In this document: positions 1 to 8,709 of the stretch, in pieces
Position numbering within the stretch: the first letter of the stretch is position 1
Layout: every line of letters begins with the position of its first letter
NCBI RefSeq assembly: GCF_014203395.1
Contig: NZ_JACHIW010000001.1
Coordinates: 2,959,501-3,023,500, forward strand
Direction of reading: 5' to 3'
Source: Saccharopolyspora phatthalungensis
GTDB lineage: Bacteria; Actinomycetota; Actinomycetes; Mycobacteriales; Pseudonocardiaceae
Length of the DNA: 64,000 bases
Notes under the pieces: model-generated
The model's input: only the letters and a program-made list of their open reading frames with translations
Database searches by the model: none
Told to the model about the DNA's origin: nothing
Translations under genes and position numbers: made by a program

Positions 1-94
1 GCGACAGCCACGGCGAAGCTCTCAGGTTCCGCAACAGAGGGGGAGGCCCAGCAACTGGCATGCCCGTGCCCCGACAGCGATGGAGCCTCCCGAG

Positions 95-466
95 ATGTCT
101 CTGCCTGCCCACCTGCGTTACACCGAAGAGCACGAGTGGCTTGAGGACCGCGACGAGCTGGTCCGGATCGGCATCACGCAACACGCCGCGCAAGCGCTCG
201 GCGACATTGTCTATGTGCAACTGCCCGAGGCCGGCAAGCAGATCGAAGCCGGCCAGGCCTGCGGCGAACTCGAGTCCACCAAATCCGTCAGCGACCTGTT
301 CGCGCCGGTGACGGGCGAGGTCGTGGCCATCAACGAGTCCGTCGTGGACGACCCGGCGCTGGTCAACGCCGACCCGTTCGGCGAGGGCTGGCTGCTCGAA
401 GTGCGCGCCACCGCAACCGGTTCGCTGCTCACCGCCGAGCAGTACGCGGACCTGGTCGCGGAGTAG
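95..466 (+). CDS. gcvH: Glycine cleavage system H protein
   Basis: This is the lipoyl carrier protein of the glycine cleavage complex, which shuttles the aminomethyl group between the P, T and L proteins. The 123-residue product has the usual family length. It begins [14 protein letters not shown] and carries the lipoylation motif ESTKSVSD with the acceptor lysine near residue 63. I chose the ATG at 95 because GGAG at 82-85 lies about 9 bp upstream. An in-frame ATG at 80 would add five residues and has no comparable ribosome site. sdaA follows after 28 bp, so the two genes probably form one operon for glycine and serine breakdown. The first 94 bases of the window are open in several frames and are too short to assign. 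Confidence 0.95.
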   Translation: MSLPAHLRYTEEHEWLEDRDELVRIGITQHAAQALGDIVYVQLPEAGKQIEAGQACGELESTKSVSDLFAPVTGEVVAINESVVDDPALVNADPFGEGWLLEVRATATGSLLTAEQYADLVAE

Positions 467-494
467 CGGGGGCAGGCGAGGCAGGAGGCGATCA

Positions 495-1850
495 ATGGCG
501 ATCAGTGTCTTCGACCTGTTCTCGGTGGGCATCGGGCCGTCCAGTTCGCACACCGTCGGCCCGATGCGCGCAGCGAAGCTGTTCGCGCAACGCCTGCACA
601 GCGCGGGCCGGTTGCCGCAGGTCAAGAGGATCAAGGCGGAACTGTTCGGTTCGCTCGGGGCGACCGGGCACGGGCACGGCAGCCCGAAAGCGGTGTTGCT
701 TGGTCTGGAGGGGCACAGTCCCGAGACCGTCGACCCGGCGGCCGTCGAGGACCGTGTGGTGGAGATCAAGCAGACCGGGCGGCTGCGCCTCGACGGGGTG
801 CAGGAGATCCGGTTCACCGTGGACCGCGACCTGGTGATGCATCGGCGCAAGTCCCTGCCGTTGCACCCCAACGGGATGCGGTTCACCGCGACCGGCACCG
901 ACGATGCCCCGCTGGAAAGTGCGGTGTTCTATTCGGTGGGCGGCGGCTTCGTCGTCGACGAGGGAGCCAGCGGAGCCGATCGGATCAAACCGGACGAGAC
1001 CGCGGTGCGCTACCCGTTCCGCACCGGTGCTGAACTGCTGACCCGAACCGCCGAGTCAGGGCTGCCGATCAGTGGTGTCATGTTGGCGAACGAGCTGTCG
1101 TGGCGCGACGAAGACGCCGTGCACAAGGAGCTGCTAGGCATTTGGCAGGTCATGCGGGAATGCGTGGATAACGGATGCCGCAAGTCCGGCGAACTGCCCG
1201 GCGGGCTCAAGGTACGGCGTCGGGCGGCGGAACTGGCCGCTTCGCTCACCGATCGGGACGACCCGTTGGAGTGGGTCACGCTCTTCGCACTCGCAGTGAA
1301 CGAGGAGAACGCGGCCGGTGGGCGGGTGGTGACCGCGCCGACGAACGGGGCGGCGGGGATCGTGCCCGCGGTACTGCACTACTACATGCGGTTCGTGCCC
1401 GGCGCTGACGACGCCGGTGTAGTGCGGTTCCTGCTCGCGGCGGGCGCGGTCGGTGTGCTGTTCAAGGAGAACGCGTCGATCTCTGGGGCCGAGGTTGGCT
1501 GTCAGGGCGAGGTCGGATCCGCGTGCTCAATGGCCGCCGCGGGGCTCGCCGAGGTGCTCGGCGGAACCCCGAGCCAGGTGGAGAACGCCGCGGAGATCGC
1601 GATGGAGCACAATCTCGGGCTCACCTGCGACCCGATCGGTGGTCTGGTGCAGATCCCGTGCATCGAGCGCAACGCGGTCGCGTCTGTGAAGGCGATCACG
1701 GCGGCGCGGATGGCACTGCGCGGCGACGGCACCCATTTCGTCTCGCTGGACAAGGTGATCAAGACGATGCGGGAGACCGGCCGGGACATGAAGGTCAAGT
1801 ACAAGGAGACGGCACGCGGCGGTCTGGCCGTCAACGTCATCGAATGCTGA
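495..1850 (+). CDS. sdaA: L-serine ammonia-lyase (iron-sulfur type)
   Basis: The enzyme deaminates L-serine to pyruvate and ammonia in the cytosol with a [4Fe-4S] cluster. The 451-residue protein is a single-chain fusion of the beta and alpha domains. The N-terminus reads [21 protein letters not shown]. Candidate cluster cysteines lie in [20 protein letters not shown] and [18 protein letters not shown] at 483-488 is 6 bp before the ATG. It sits directly behind gcvH, which fits conversion of glycine via serine to pyruvate. A strong inverted repeat containing one copy of the dispersed 22-bp repeat starts 7 bp after the stop codon. Confidence 0.96.
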   Translation: MAISVFDLFSVGIGPSSSHTVGPMRAAKLFAQRLHSAGRLPQVKRIKAELFGSLGATGHGHGSPKAVLLGLEGHSPETVDPAAVEDRVVEIKQTGRLRLDGVQEIRFTVDRDLVMHRRKSLPLHPNGMRFTATGTDDAPLESAVFYSVGGGFVVDEGASGADRIKPDETAVRYPFRTGAELLTRTAESGLPISGVMLANELSWRDEDAVHKELLGIWQVMRECVDNGCRKSGELPGGLKVRRRAAELAASLTDRDDPLEWVTLFALAVNEENAAGGRVVTAPTNGAAGIVPAVLHYYMRFVPGADDAGVVRFLLAAGAVGVLFKENASISGAEVGCQGEVGSACSMAAAGLAEVLGGTPSQVENAAEIAMEHNLGLTCDPIGGLVQIPCIERNAVASVKAITAARMALRGDGTHFVSLDKVIKTMRETGRDMKVKYKETARGGLAVNVIEC

Positions 1851-1857
1851 CCACGCC

Positions 1858-1900
1858 GCGCGACCGGTGAGCATGGGAACTTTCCTGTCACCGGTCGCGC
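1858..1900. terminator. 13-bp hairpin after sdaA enclosing a dispersed-repeat copy
   Basis: A perfect 13-bp inverted repeat (arms 1858-1870 and 1888-1900, GCGCGACCGGTGA and its complement) encloses a 17-base loop. The loop and inner stem ends are a minus-orientation copy of the dispersed repeat (1870-1891). It starts 7 bp after the sdaA stop and is likely the 3' end of that transcript. There is no T-tract, so intrinsic termination is an inference. Confidence 0.6.
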
Positions 1901-2066
1901 CCAGCACTCCTGCGGCGCGGGGAACGTTCTTGCGCCCCCGGCCTTGGCCCCGGTGAGTTTGTTCCTCGAGATCCGTTTCTCGGAGTGCAGGGCGTATCTG
2001 AAAACCCGGAAGCCGACGCCCACCTGAAGATCCGTACCCGACCCGCGTACTCGGCTCGCGGACGGT

Positions 2067-2190
2067 GTGACAGAAAGGTTCCCTTCCTCCCAGCGTCCCC
2101 GGGGTCGTGGGCTGGGTTTGGCAGGAAGGTTTTCTTGCTCGTTCGCCGGGCACCAACTCGGTGCTGGTTGACAGGAAAGTTCCCATGCTG
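2067..2190 (+). repeat. Dispersed 22-bp repeat, three direct copies
   Basis: Copies at 2067-2088 (TTCCT tip), 2120-2140 (degenerate) and 2169-2190 (ATGCT tip) all point the same way. Their starts are 53 and 49 bp apart. Confidence 0.8.
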
Positions 2191-2202
2191 TCAATCGGGA
2201 GG

Positions 2203-2242
2203 GCACAATTTGGTTGTGTGCAATTTAGTTTTGCGCTATCTT
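2203..2242 (+). promoter_or_regulatory. ohrR promoter with overlapping OhrR-like operator
   Basis: An imperfect palindrome GCACAATTTGGTTGTGTGC (2203-2221) overlaps a candidate -35 TTGTGT (2214-2219). A -10 TATCTT (2237-2242) follows 17 bp later. The GTG start at 2249 is about where transcription should begin, so the mRNA may be leaderless. OhrR proteins are known to bind AT-rich palindromes in their own promoters. Binding here is inferred. Confidence 0.55.
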
Positions 2243-2248
2243 GTTCGT

Positions 2249-2719
2249 GTGGCTGACTCGCAGTTGACCTTGGATCGGCAGGTGTGCTTTGCGCTTTACA
2301 GCGCTTCGCGGGCGTTCACCGGCCTGTACCGGCCGTTGCTGGCCGAGCTCGGCCTGACGTATCCGCAGTACCTGGTGATGTTGGTGCTGTGGGAGCGCGG
2401 GTTGGTCACGGTGAAAGAGCTCGGCGCCGCGCTGCGGCTGGATTCCGGCACGTTGTCGCCCTTGCTGAAGCGGCTAGAGGCACGCGGTTTGATCACGCGG
2501 CAACGCAGCGCTACGGACGAGAGGTCTGTGGCCGTGGCATTGACAACGGACGGCTCGGAGCTGCGGGAGCGGGCTCAGCGCATCCCCGACCGGATGGTGT
2601 CCGGGACCGGGCTGGAGGTCGACGAACTGGCCCAGTTGCGGTCCACATTGGAGCGCCTGACGGTCGCGCTGGATGCGGCACAGCGAGAGGCGGAAGGCAA
2701 GCAGGAGGTAGGACGATGA
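2249..2719 (+). CDS. ohrR: MarR-family organic peroxide sensor OhrR
   Basis: This 156-residue MarR-family repressor is likely to sense organic hydroperoxides and control ohr. The N-terminus reads LTLDRQVCFALYSASRA. Cys13 sits where OhrR proteins carry the reactive cysteine. The winged helix spans about residues 30-105 (VKELGAALRLDSGTLSPLLKRLE and the wing RSATDERS). I chose GTG at 2249 because the OhrR family starts here and a -10 box lies just upstream. Longer in-frame starts would run through repeat copies. Its stop overlaps the ohr start (ATGA), so the pair is translationally coupled. Confidence 0.88.
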   Translation: MADSQLTLDRQVCFALYSASRAFTGLYRPLLAELGLTYPQYLVMLVLWERGLVTVKELGAALRLDSGTLSPLLKRLEARGLITRQRSATDERSVAVALTTDGSELRERAQRIPDRMVSGTGLEVDELAQLRSTLERLTVALDAAQREAEGKQEVGR

Positions 2720-3132
2720 CAGTGCTCTACACGGCAGAAGCGACGGCGACCGGTGCCGGTCGGGACGGGCGGACTCGTTCCTCGGACGGGGTTATCGACC
2801 TCGACCTCGCGGTGCCTAAGGAACTGGGTGGCGCCGGTGGCGCCGCGACCAACCCCGAGCAGCTCTTCGCCGCCGGGTACGCGGCGTGCTTCCACAGTGC
2901 GCTGCAACTGGTGGCGCGCCGAGCCAAGGCCGATATCGCCGATTCGTCGGTCACGGCCCAGGTCGGCATCGGGCGCAACGGCGGCGGATTCGGCCTCAGC
3001 GTTGCTCTGGTAGTCGACCTCCCCGGCGTGCCGCGCGAGCAGGCGCAGGAACTCGCCGCCGCAGCTGACGAGGTCTGCCCGTACTCGAACGCGATTCGCG
3101 GCAATGTCGAGATCGAACTGCGGGTGGCCTGA
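2716..3132 (+). CDS. ohr: Organic hydroperoxide resistance protein Ohr
   Basis: Ohr is a cytosolic thiol peroxidase that reduces organic hydroperoxides. The 138-residue protein has the family length and both catalytic cysteines, in AACFHSAL (about residue 56) and EVCPYSNAIRGN (about residue 120). It starts at ATG 2716, overlapping the ohrR stop by four bases, with AGGAGG at 2703-2708. It ends one base before a convergent DUF202 gene, with no visible terminator between them. Confidence 0.95.
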   Translation: MTVLYTAEATATGAGRDGRTRSSDGVIDLDLAVPKELGGAGGAATNPEQLFAAGYAACFHSALQLVARRAKADIADSSVTAQVGIGRNGGGFGLSVALVVDLPGVPREQAQELAAAADEVCPYSNAIRGNVEIELRVA

Positions 3133-3133
3133 T

Positions 3134-3463
3134 TCAAGCGAACAGCACGTAGATCAGGCCAGAGCAGCCGGCCAGCACCGAAAGGGCGGCCACCGCGGCG
3201 GGCAGCGCGCCGCCTGGCAGCGGGGTCTCCGCGTGCAGCCTGCGTTCGTTGCGGAGGTGTCGGCGCCAGACAAGCCAGCTGATGGTGATCCCGAGCGGCA
3301 GCGTGAGCACACCGCAGGCCGCGGCCGCGATCGTGCTTTCGTGTCCGATTAGCCGCAGCAGCACCAGCATGCCGGCGACGAAGGCAAGCGTGGTGCGCAG
3401 CCAGGCCAGGGTGGTGCGCTCGACCTGCAGCCCGGGATCCCAGGGGCCAGTGGGGCGCTCCAC
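3134..3463 (-). CDS. DUF202 membrane protein
   Basis: This 109-residue protein has the DUF202 signature (VERTTLAWLRTTLAF) followed by three predicted membrane segments at about residues 20-38, 45-65 and 88-108. The molecular function of the family is not established. It starts with GTG one base after the stop of the upstream DUF202 gene, so the two form an operon of small membrane proteins. Confidence 0.8.
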   Translation of the reverse strand: MERPTGPWDPGLQVERTTLAWLRTTLAFVAGMLVLLRLIGHESTIAAAACGVLTLPLGITISWLVWRRHLRNERRLHAETPLPGGALPAAVAALSVLAGCSGLIYVLFA

Positions 3464-3464
3464 G

Positions 3465-3857
3465 TCAGAGTCCCGTCACGAACAGCAGGACGCAGGCGGC
3501 GACGCCGACCGCACCGAGCCCGTAGCCGAGCACCGGTGCCAGCCGTGGCGCGGGCAGCGGCCGTCCGCGCCGCAGGGCTCGTTCTGTGACCATCCACCGC
3601 GTGAAAGCCGTTGCGCTGCTAAGCACCCCGGCGAGTAGCAGTAAGATCGCCAACGCGGTCCGGAATGGACTCGGTCGGTCGGTGACCGCGTTCAGGGCCT
3701 CGATGCCCACACCGCCCGCCATCAGGGCGAGTGCGGTGCGGATCCAGGCCAGGAAGGTGCGTTCGTTGGCGAGGGTGAATCGGGGATCGGGCTCGGAGCC
3801 GTCCCGGTACAACCGTCGTGGCCAGCGCGAATCGCAGTCTTCTGGGTCGGTCGCCAT
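3465..3857 (-). CDS. DUF202 (YidH-like) membrane protein
   Basis: This 130-residue protein carries the sequence FTLANERTFLAWIRTALALMAGG, typical of YidH/DUF202, and has three membrane helices. I took the internal ATG at 3857 (MATDPEDCDSRW) as the start because the family's N-terminus begins nearby. A longer in-frame start at 3932 would add 25 residues of low complexity. It is paired with the second DUF202 gene downstream. Function is unknown. Confidence 0.78.
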   Translation of the reverse strand: MATDPEDCDSRWPRRLYRDGSEPDPRFTLANERTFLAWIRTALALMAGGVGIEALNAVTDRPSPFRTALAILLLLAGVLSSATAFTRWMVTERALRRGRPLPAPRLAPVLGYGLGAVGVAACVLLFVTGL

Positions 3858-3918
3858 GAGTTCACGGTAACGCTCCCGGATGGTGGAACGAGAGCGGTCC
3901 TCGCGGGTCACGGCCGGT

Positions 3919-3946
3919 GGCGGGCCCCGCACGAACGGGGCCCGCC
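3919..3946 (-). terminator. GC-rich hairpin downstream of the SSI-like gene
   Basis: A perfect 11-bp inverted repeat (3919-3929 and 3936-3946, GGCGGGCCCCG and its complement) has a 6-base loop. It lies 8 bp past the stop of the minus-strand inhibitor gene and is a likely terminator for it. Confidence 0.65.
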
Positions 3947-3953
3947 GGTGCTG

Positions 3954-4364
3954 TCAGAAGGAGAACACCTTCCCGGTCGCCGCCTTGGCCACGCATTCGT
4001 TGGAGTAGGTCTTCTCGAAGGTGACCGGTTGACCGCGCCAGTTACCTGTCGCGATCAGTGTCACCGGCCGGTGGTCCAGTTGACATATGGAGTGACCGCC
4101 ACTGAGCTGGTTGAAGTCGCCCTTCACGTTGCTGAGCTCTTGGCAGGCGTCGGTTGCGAACGGGTGCGAGCCGCCCGTCGGTTCGCAGGTCAAGAAGGCG
4201 GTGCGGGTGCCATCACCGCGCAGTTCGCCCCGGACCGAGAGGTTCATCATGGTGCCGGTCGTTGCCGACGCGGGTTGCGCGTGGGCGAGCGCCGGTGCCA
4301 GAGCGGTGCCGACCAGAGTTGCGGCGGCAAGGAGCGTTCGGCCGATCAGCTGTTGTGCAGCCAT
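3954..4364 (-). CDS. Secreted subtilisin-inhibitor-like (SSI) protein
   Basis: This 136-residue secreted protein matches the Streptomyces subtilisin inhibitor family. It has a signal peptide (residues 1-29, ending APALAHA), then LTCEPTGGSHP, DACQEL, SICQLDHRPV and SNECVA. These supply the four cysteines expected for two disulfides, and the protein ends in KVFSF. By alignment with SSI, the reactive-site P1-P1' pair in the loop after the third cysteine would be Leu-Asp. ATG 4364 is chosen because AGGAGG lies 8 bp upstream. It probably restrains extracellular serine proteases. A hairpin terminator follows. Confidence 0.85.
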   Translation of the reverse strand: MAAQQLIGRTLLAAATLVGTALAPALAHAQPASATTGTMMNLSVRGELRGDGTRTAFLTCEPTGGSHPFATDACQELSNVKGDFNQLSGGHSICQLDHRPVTLIATGNWRGQPVTFEKTYSNECVAKAATGKVFSF

Positions 4365-4699
4365 CTCGTCAATCCTCCTGGATGGTTGAGCAGACGATTC
4401 GCTTTCCTTTATCGCCGCAGCCGCGTCAATCGCCGCACCTTCGTCCCGTAGATCGCTGAAAAGTGTTTCGCCCGAACCGGTTTCAATCACGACGTGTCAC
4501 AACATGGTGCAGCCCGGCTGGGCCGGAAGTCGCCCATAAGCGGTGAGCTGCTCGATAAGGTGGTGAACCGATCGTCGATCATTGGCGTTGTTGTCCGGGA
4601 CCACGCGACGTCGGGCGGACTGCTTGCGGCTCTCCCCGATTCGGCGTTGTGATCCACAACACAATTCGGGCAGTGTGTCCGCAACAGCAAGGAGGCCTG
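4365..4699. other. Divergent intergenic region SSI-like / MHS transporter
   Basis: This 335-bp divergent promoter region has no gene. It contains the palindrome at 4646-4660 described separately. Confidence 0.6.
4646..4660 (+). promoter_or_regulatory. Palindromic operator candidate GTTGTGATCCACAAC
   Basis: A perfect 6-bp-arm palindrome with a 3-base centre lies 40 bp before the transporter start. Its form (TTGT-N-ACAA) resembles sites of GntR/FadR-type regulators. The cognate regulator is unknown. Confidence 0.45.
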
Positions 4700-6016
4700 A
4701 TGGCGACGGTACCCACGGGGCCGGACAGCGCCACGGTGCGCAAGGCGGCGTTCGCCAGCGCGGTGGGCAACACCATCGAGCTTTACGACTTTCTGATCTA
4801 CGGCACCGCTGCGGCCGTGGTGTTCAAAAAGTTGTTCTTCCCCGCCGATGGCCCGTGGGTGGGGGAGTTGCTGGCGTTCGCCACGTTCGGCGCCGGGTTC
4901 CTGGCGCGGCCGATGGGGGCCGGCGTGATCGGGCATTTCGGTGACGTGGTCGGCCGCAAGCTGATACTGGTCATCACGCTGAGCGTGACCGGCGTGTGCA
5001 CTGCGGCGATCGGACTGCTGCCCACCTACCAGGAGGTCGGCGTCTGGGCACCGGTAATGCTCGTGGTGCTGCGGCTGGTGCAGGGCTTCTTCCTCGGCGG
5101 CGAGCAGGGGGGCGCGGTGCTGATGGCCGTCGAACACGCGCCGCCGCACCGGCACGGGTGGTACGGCGGGTGGACCTTCCTGGGATCGCCGAGCGGCCTG
5201 TTCCTGGCCACCGGAGCGTTCGCCGGCGCCACGGCGATCTCCGGCGACGCGTTCCTCACCTGGGGATGGCGGGTGCCGTTTCTGGTGAGCCTGGTGCTGG
5301 TGGGGGTGGGCCTGTACGTGCGGCTGAGGCTGGCCGAAAGCCCCGAGTTCACGAAGATCCGGCAGCGCGGCGAGCGGGCCCGGCTGCCGGTCGCCGAGGC
5401 GTTCGCCCGTTCTTGGCGGCAAATTCTGCTGTCGGCCGGGGTAAACCTGGGGTTCAACACGTTCATCTTCATCCTGACCACCTTCCTGCTGACCTACGGC
5501 ACCGAGAAGCTCGGCGTGACCCGCGACGTCATGCTGCTCGGCAGCCTCTGCGGGTCGGCCGCGCAGATCGCCGGGATCCTGCTGTTCTCCCACCTCTCGG
5601 ACCGGCTCGGCCGCCCCCGCGTGATGCTGGGCGGCGGGATTTTCCTCGCGGTGTACGCGTTTCCGATGTTCTGGCTGCTGGACACCGCGAGCCCGGCGCT
5701 GATCGTGCTGGCGATGACGCTGGGATACGCCGGCTCGGCGGCGGTTTTCGGGCCGATGGCGGCATTCTGCGCCGAACTGTTCGCCACGAAGGTCCGCTAC
5801 ACCGGGGTGTCCTTGGGCTACCAGAGCGGTTCTGTTCTGGGCGGCGGCTTGTCCCCGGTAGTGGCGACAGCACTGCTCACCCTCTCGGGCGGGCAGTCCT
5901 GGCCCATCGCGGCGTACCTGGTGATCGGCGCGTTGATCACAGTCACCTGCCTGGTCATCACCGGTGAACCCACCCGCTGGGCCCGCGCGGACGAAACCGA
6001 GCCCGCGACGGCCTGA
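4700..6016 (+). CDS. MFS transporter, metabolite:H+ symporter (MHS) type
   Basis: This 438-residue, 12-helix permease belongs to the MHS branch of the major facilitator superfamily (ShiA/ProP/citrate type). Diagnostic stretches are GNTIELYDFLIYGTAA at the first helix, GAGFLARPMGAGVIGHFGDVVGRK at the helix 2-3 loop, and RLVQGFFLGGEQGGAVL. The substrate is probably an organic acid or osmolyte and cannot be told from sequence. I chose ATG 4700 because AAGGAGG ends 4 bp upstream. A longer open frame from 4649 lacks a ribosome site. It converges on the acyl-CoA synthetase gene with 28 bp between the stops. Confidence 0.88.
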   Translation: MATVPTGPDSATVRKAAFASAVGNTIELYDFLIYGTAAAVVFKKLFFPADGPWVGELLAFATFGAGFLARPMGAGVIGHFGDVVGRKLILVITLSVTGVCTAAIGLLPTYQEVGVWAPVMLVVLRLVQGFFLGGEQGGAVLMAVEHAPPHRHGWYGGWTFLGSPSGLFLATGAFAGATAISGDAFLTWGWRVPFLVSLVLVGVGLYVRLRLAESPEFTKIRQRGERARLPVAEAFARSWRQILLSAGVNLGFNTFIFILTTFLLTYGTEKLGVTRDVMLLGSLCGSAAQIAGILLFSHLSDRLGRPRVMLGGGIFLAVYAFPMFWLLDTASPALIVLAMTLGYAGSAAVFGPMAAFCAELFATKVRYTGVSLGYQSGSVLGGGLSPVVATALLTLSGGQSWPIAAYLVIGALITVTCLVITGEPTRWARADETEPATA

Positions 6017-6021
6017 GCCGT

Positions 6022-6047
6022 CAGCATGGCAACCTTGCGTGCGGTCA
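6022..6047 (-). repeat. Degenerate dispersed-repeat copy between convergent genes
   Basis: AGCATGGCAACCTTGCG followed by GGTCAC resembles the reverse form of the repeat with several mismatches and a 4-base insertion. It fills the gap between two convergent stop codons. Confidence 0.45.
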
Positions 6048-7760
6048 CTCGCCGTAGAGTTGGTCGATGATGTCGGCGTACTTCTCGTGGATTACCCGGC
6101 GCTTGAGCTTCAACGTCGGCGTCAGTTCGCCGCCTTCGATGCCCCAGGGCTGGTCGAGGATCCGGTAGCGTTTGACCTGCGCGGACGGGTTCAGCCGGTC
6201 GTTCGCGGCCCGTACTGCCTCTTCCACTTCGGATCGGACGGCGGGGTGCTCGGCCAGCTCGGTGCGGTCCAGGAAGGTGATGCCCCGCTCGCGAGCCCAT
6301 TGCGGCGCGGTGTCCTCGTCGAGCACCAGCAGCGCGACGAGGTACGGGCGGCCGTCGCCGAACACCAGCACGTGCCCGATCAACGGATGGGCCCGGAGCG
6401 CTCTCTCCACTGAGGCGGGCGCGATGTTTTTGCCCTCGGCCGAGATGATCAGCTCCTTCTTGCGGTCGGTGATGGTCAGGAAGCCGTCGTCAAGTGCCCC
6501 GACATCACCGGTGTGCAGCCACCCGTCGGCATCGGCGGCCGGCCGGATCACCCCGTCCGGTTGCAGGTAACCCGCGCACACCAGCGGCCCGCGCACCAGC
6601 ACTTCCCCATCCGCCGCGACGCACACCTCCACGCCCGGCACGGCCCGGCCGACGGTGCCCGGACGGCGGGCACCCGCACGGTTGGTGGTGACGCAGCCGG
6701 TGGTTTCGGTCAGACCCCAGAGTTCGAAGATGTCCACGCCGACGGTGCTGAAGAACTCCAGTACGGAGTTATCGATCGGGGCGGCGCCGCTGGAGGGCCA
6801 CACGGCGCGGTCCAGCCCGATGCGTGCTCGTAGCTCGCGCAGCCCTTGTGGACTGGTGTTTTGTTCGGTCGGGACCTCCTGCAGCGCGGCGGCAAGCTTC
6901 TCCCACGTCCTCGGGACAGCGAAGAACTGCGTCGGCCGGGCGCGGGTCAGGGCTGCGAGAATTCGTCCTTGATCGGCGCAGAAATGCACGTGGGCGACGT
7001 CGTGGATCGCCGTGTAGAGACCGACCATCCGCTCCGCGATGTGCGCCAGCGGCAGATAGCACAGCCTCGGCGCGTGCCGTTCGGGCTGCGTGACCTGGTG
7101 CTGCGCGGCGGCGGCGAAGCAGATGTTGCGGTGGGTGAGCACCACGCCTTTTTGGTCACCGGTGGTGCCGGAGGTGTAGAGGATCGCGGCCGGGTGTTCG
7201 GGCGTGACGGCGCTCCAGGCTCGCCGCACCAGCTCGGGATCGTCCCGCAAACGCTGCTCTCCCAGCAGCCGCAGGCGTTCCCAGGTCCGGAACCGATGAT
7301 CGGCGCCCACCATCGCCGCCTCATCGAGTACCACGATGTGTTCGACGGTGGACGCGTTGCGCAGGACCTTGGAGAAGCGCCGAAGTTGATCGGCCCCATC
7401 GAGCACGACCACCCTGGCCCGGCTGTGCTGGGCAATGTAGTGCACCTGGTCCTGGCTGAGCGTGGGATACAGGGTGCTGGGCACCGCGCCAAGATGGGTG
7501 GCCGCGACATCGATCAGCCAGTGTTCGGCACGGTTCGCCATCATGATCAACATAGTTTGGCCGCGTTGCAGCCCGAGCGCCGCGAGCCCGGCGGCTAGCG
7601 TGTGAACCTCGCGCTGCGCTTCGGCCCAGGTCCAGGTGCGCGGTTCGCGTCCGGCATCGGTCAGCGCCGGACGCTGCGGGAACTCCGCGGCGTTGCGTGA
7701 GAACAGTTGCGGAACGGTCGTTTCCAGCGCGGCGGTGACCCAGGCTTCCGAAGCGCTCAT
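6045..7760 (-). CDS. Long-chain fatty-acid-CoA ligase (AMP-forming)
   Basis: This 571-residue acyl-CoA synthetase activates fatty acids to acyl-CoA through an acyl-adenylate. The AMP-binding P-loop is YTSGTTGDQKGVVLTH (about residue 180). The ELWGLTETTGC and LHTGDVGALDDGFLTITDRKKELIISAEGKNI motifs follow, and the C-terminal domain ends LTPTLKLKRRVI. This pattern is typical of bacterial FadD15-like enzymes of about 600 residues. The ATG at 7760 gives the family N-terminus and has GGGGAG about 11 bp upstream. The neighbours (MerR, acyl-CoA racemase, acyl-CoA dehydrogenase) suggest branched or long-chain acyl-CoA catabolism. Confidence 0.92.
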   Translation of the reverse strand: MSASEAWVTAALETTVPQLFSRNAAEFPQRPALTDAGREPRTWTWAEAQREVHTLAAGLAALGLQRGQTMLIMMANRAEHWLIDVAATHLGAVPSTLYPTLSQDQVHYIAQHSRARVVVLDGADQLRRFSKVLRNASTVEHIVVLDEAAMVGADHRFRTWERLRLLGEQRLRDDPELVRRAWSAVTPEHPAAILYTSGTTGDQKGVVLTHRNICFAAAAQHQVTQPERHAPRLCYLPLAHIAERMVGLYTAIHDVAHVHFCADQGRILAALTRARPTQFFAVPRTWEKLAAALQEVPTEQNTSPQGLRELRARIGLDRAVWPSSGAAPIDNSVLEFFSTVGVDIFELWGLTETTGCVTTNRAGARRPGTVGRAVPGVEVCVAADGEVLVRGPLVCAGYLQPDGVIRPAADADGWLHTGDVGALDDGFLTITDRKKELIISAEGKNIAPASVERALRAHPLIGHVLVFGDGRPYLVALLVLDEDTAPQWARERGITFLDRTELAEHPAVRSEVEEAVRAANDRLNPSAQVKRYRILDQPWGIEGGELTPTLKLKRRVIHEKYADIIDQLYGE

Positions 7761-7892
7761 CGCAGCTGGTCTCCCCTCAGTGGGTACTTGGAAGTGACAT
7801 GCGCCACGACGCGATGAAACCTCATCGCGGTCCTCGTTGGCCAGCATCAAATGCTGGAATCGAGCGCCGTTCGCTCACTCGATCCGGTCGAA

Positions 7893-8609
7893 TCAGACGT
7901 GGTCGCGGATCACGTCGTTGACGGCACGCTGAAATCCGTTGACCAAGACCTGGATGGTCAGTGGTCGCAACTGATCGGTCGCGGCGCGAACCCGCTCGCG
8001 CTCGTCCTCCGGCCGACCGTGCTCGACGTACGGGCGCAGTACGTTCGCGGCGAACAACTCGCGCAGTTCGGCGGCGATCTGCGCGGTGTGCTGTTCGACG
8101 ATTCCCTTGGCCTGCACCAGCATTTCCAACGGCAAGTCGAGATCGAGGATCTGTAGCCCAGCGCCCAGCATCGCGGGTGCGGGCAGCCGCAGCCGAGTGG
8201 AGTCCGGAATTCGTTGCAGGATACCGAGTTCGATCAGCTGATCGACCAGCCTGTCGTCGAGGTGCTGACCGGCGCGGCGGTCGACTTCGTGCCGCTCCAG
8301 GTCCTCGGCGTGGTCGTCGGTCCACGGCGCGATCAGCGCGCGCTGCAACGCGAGCTCGTCGGGCGAGGCGTCGGCGGGGATGCGTTCCAGGTGGCGTTCG
8401 ATCGCCGACAACGTGAAACCGAGCGCCTGCAGTTCGCGGATCAGGTCGAGCCGGGCCAGATGATCGCGGCCATAAAGGCCAAGCCTGCCGCGCAGTCGGG
8501 GCGGCGGCAACAGGCCACGCGAGGAATAGAACCGGACGGTGCGCACGGTGACTCCGGCGCGGGCGGCCAGTTCGTCGATGGTGAGCTCTTCGTCCGCAGT
8601 TCGGAGCAT
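7893..8609 (-). CDS. MerR-family regulator of an acyl-CoA pathway (inferred)
   Basis: This 238-residue MerR-type activator/repressor has its winged helix at residues 9-75 (TIDELAARAGVTVRTVRFYSSRGLLPPP). A long C-terminal effector domain of about 150 residues lacks the cysteine pattern of metal-sensing MerR proteins, so an organic or acyl-CoA ligand is likelier. It is divergent from the alpha-methylacyl-CoA racemase gene. A palindrome at 8635-8655 between them is nearly identical to one before fadA at 19956-19976. I infer that this protein controls both units. ATG 8609 is the family-like start. No strong ribosome site is seen. Confidence 0.82.
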   Translation of the reverse strand: MLRTADEELTIDELAARAGVTVRTVRFYSSRGLLPPPRLRGRLGLYGRDHLARLDLIRELQALGFTLSAIERHLERIPADASPDELALQRALIAPWTDDHAEDLERHEVDRRAGQHLDDRLVDQLIELGILQRIPDSTRLRLPAPAMLGAGLQILDLDLPLEMLVQAKGIVEQHTAQIAAELRELFAANVLRPYVEHGRPEDERERVRAATDQLRPLTIQVLVNGFQRAVNDVIRDHV

Positions 8610-8634
8610 GCCCGAAACGTTACTCCTTGACCGC

Positions 8635-8655
8635 TGTGACACAAACGGTGTAACA
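8635..8655. promoter_or_regulatory. Palindromic operator shared with fadA (MerR site candidate)
   Basis: TGTGACAC-AAACG-GTGTAACA pairs in 7 of 8 arm positions. Aligned with the fadA upstream palindrome it agrees at TGTGACA, CGGTGT and ACA. A TTGACC hexamer lies just left of it (8627-8632). Confidence 0.6.
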
Positions 8656-8709
8656 CTGATTGCGTCGTGATTCTTGTGGTGCGCGACACAGGCTGCGGAG
8701 AGGTGTGGC

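Larger units (their letters stand above)
1851..2248. other. Repeat-bearing intergenic region sdaA-ohrR
   Basis: This 398-bp gap holds no convincing gene. It contains four copies of the dispersed repeat (1870-1891 reverse; 2067-2088, 2120-2140 degenerate and 2169-2190 forward) and the ohrR promoter and operator at its right end. Confidence 0.7.

Noticed and set aside
1..94. Possible glycine riboswitch or gcvT end before gcvH
   Set aside because: Too little upstream sequence is in the window, and no aptamer core or recognisable gcvT C-terminus can be read.
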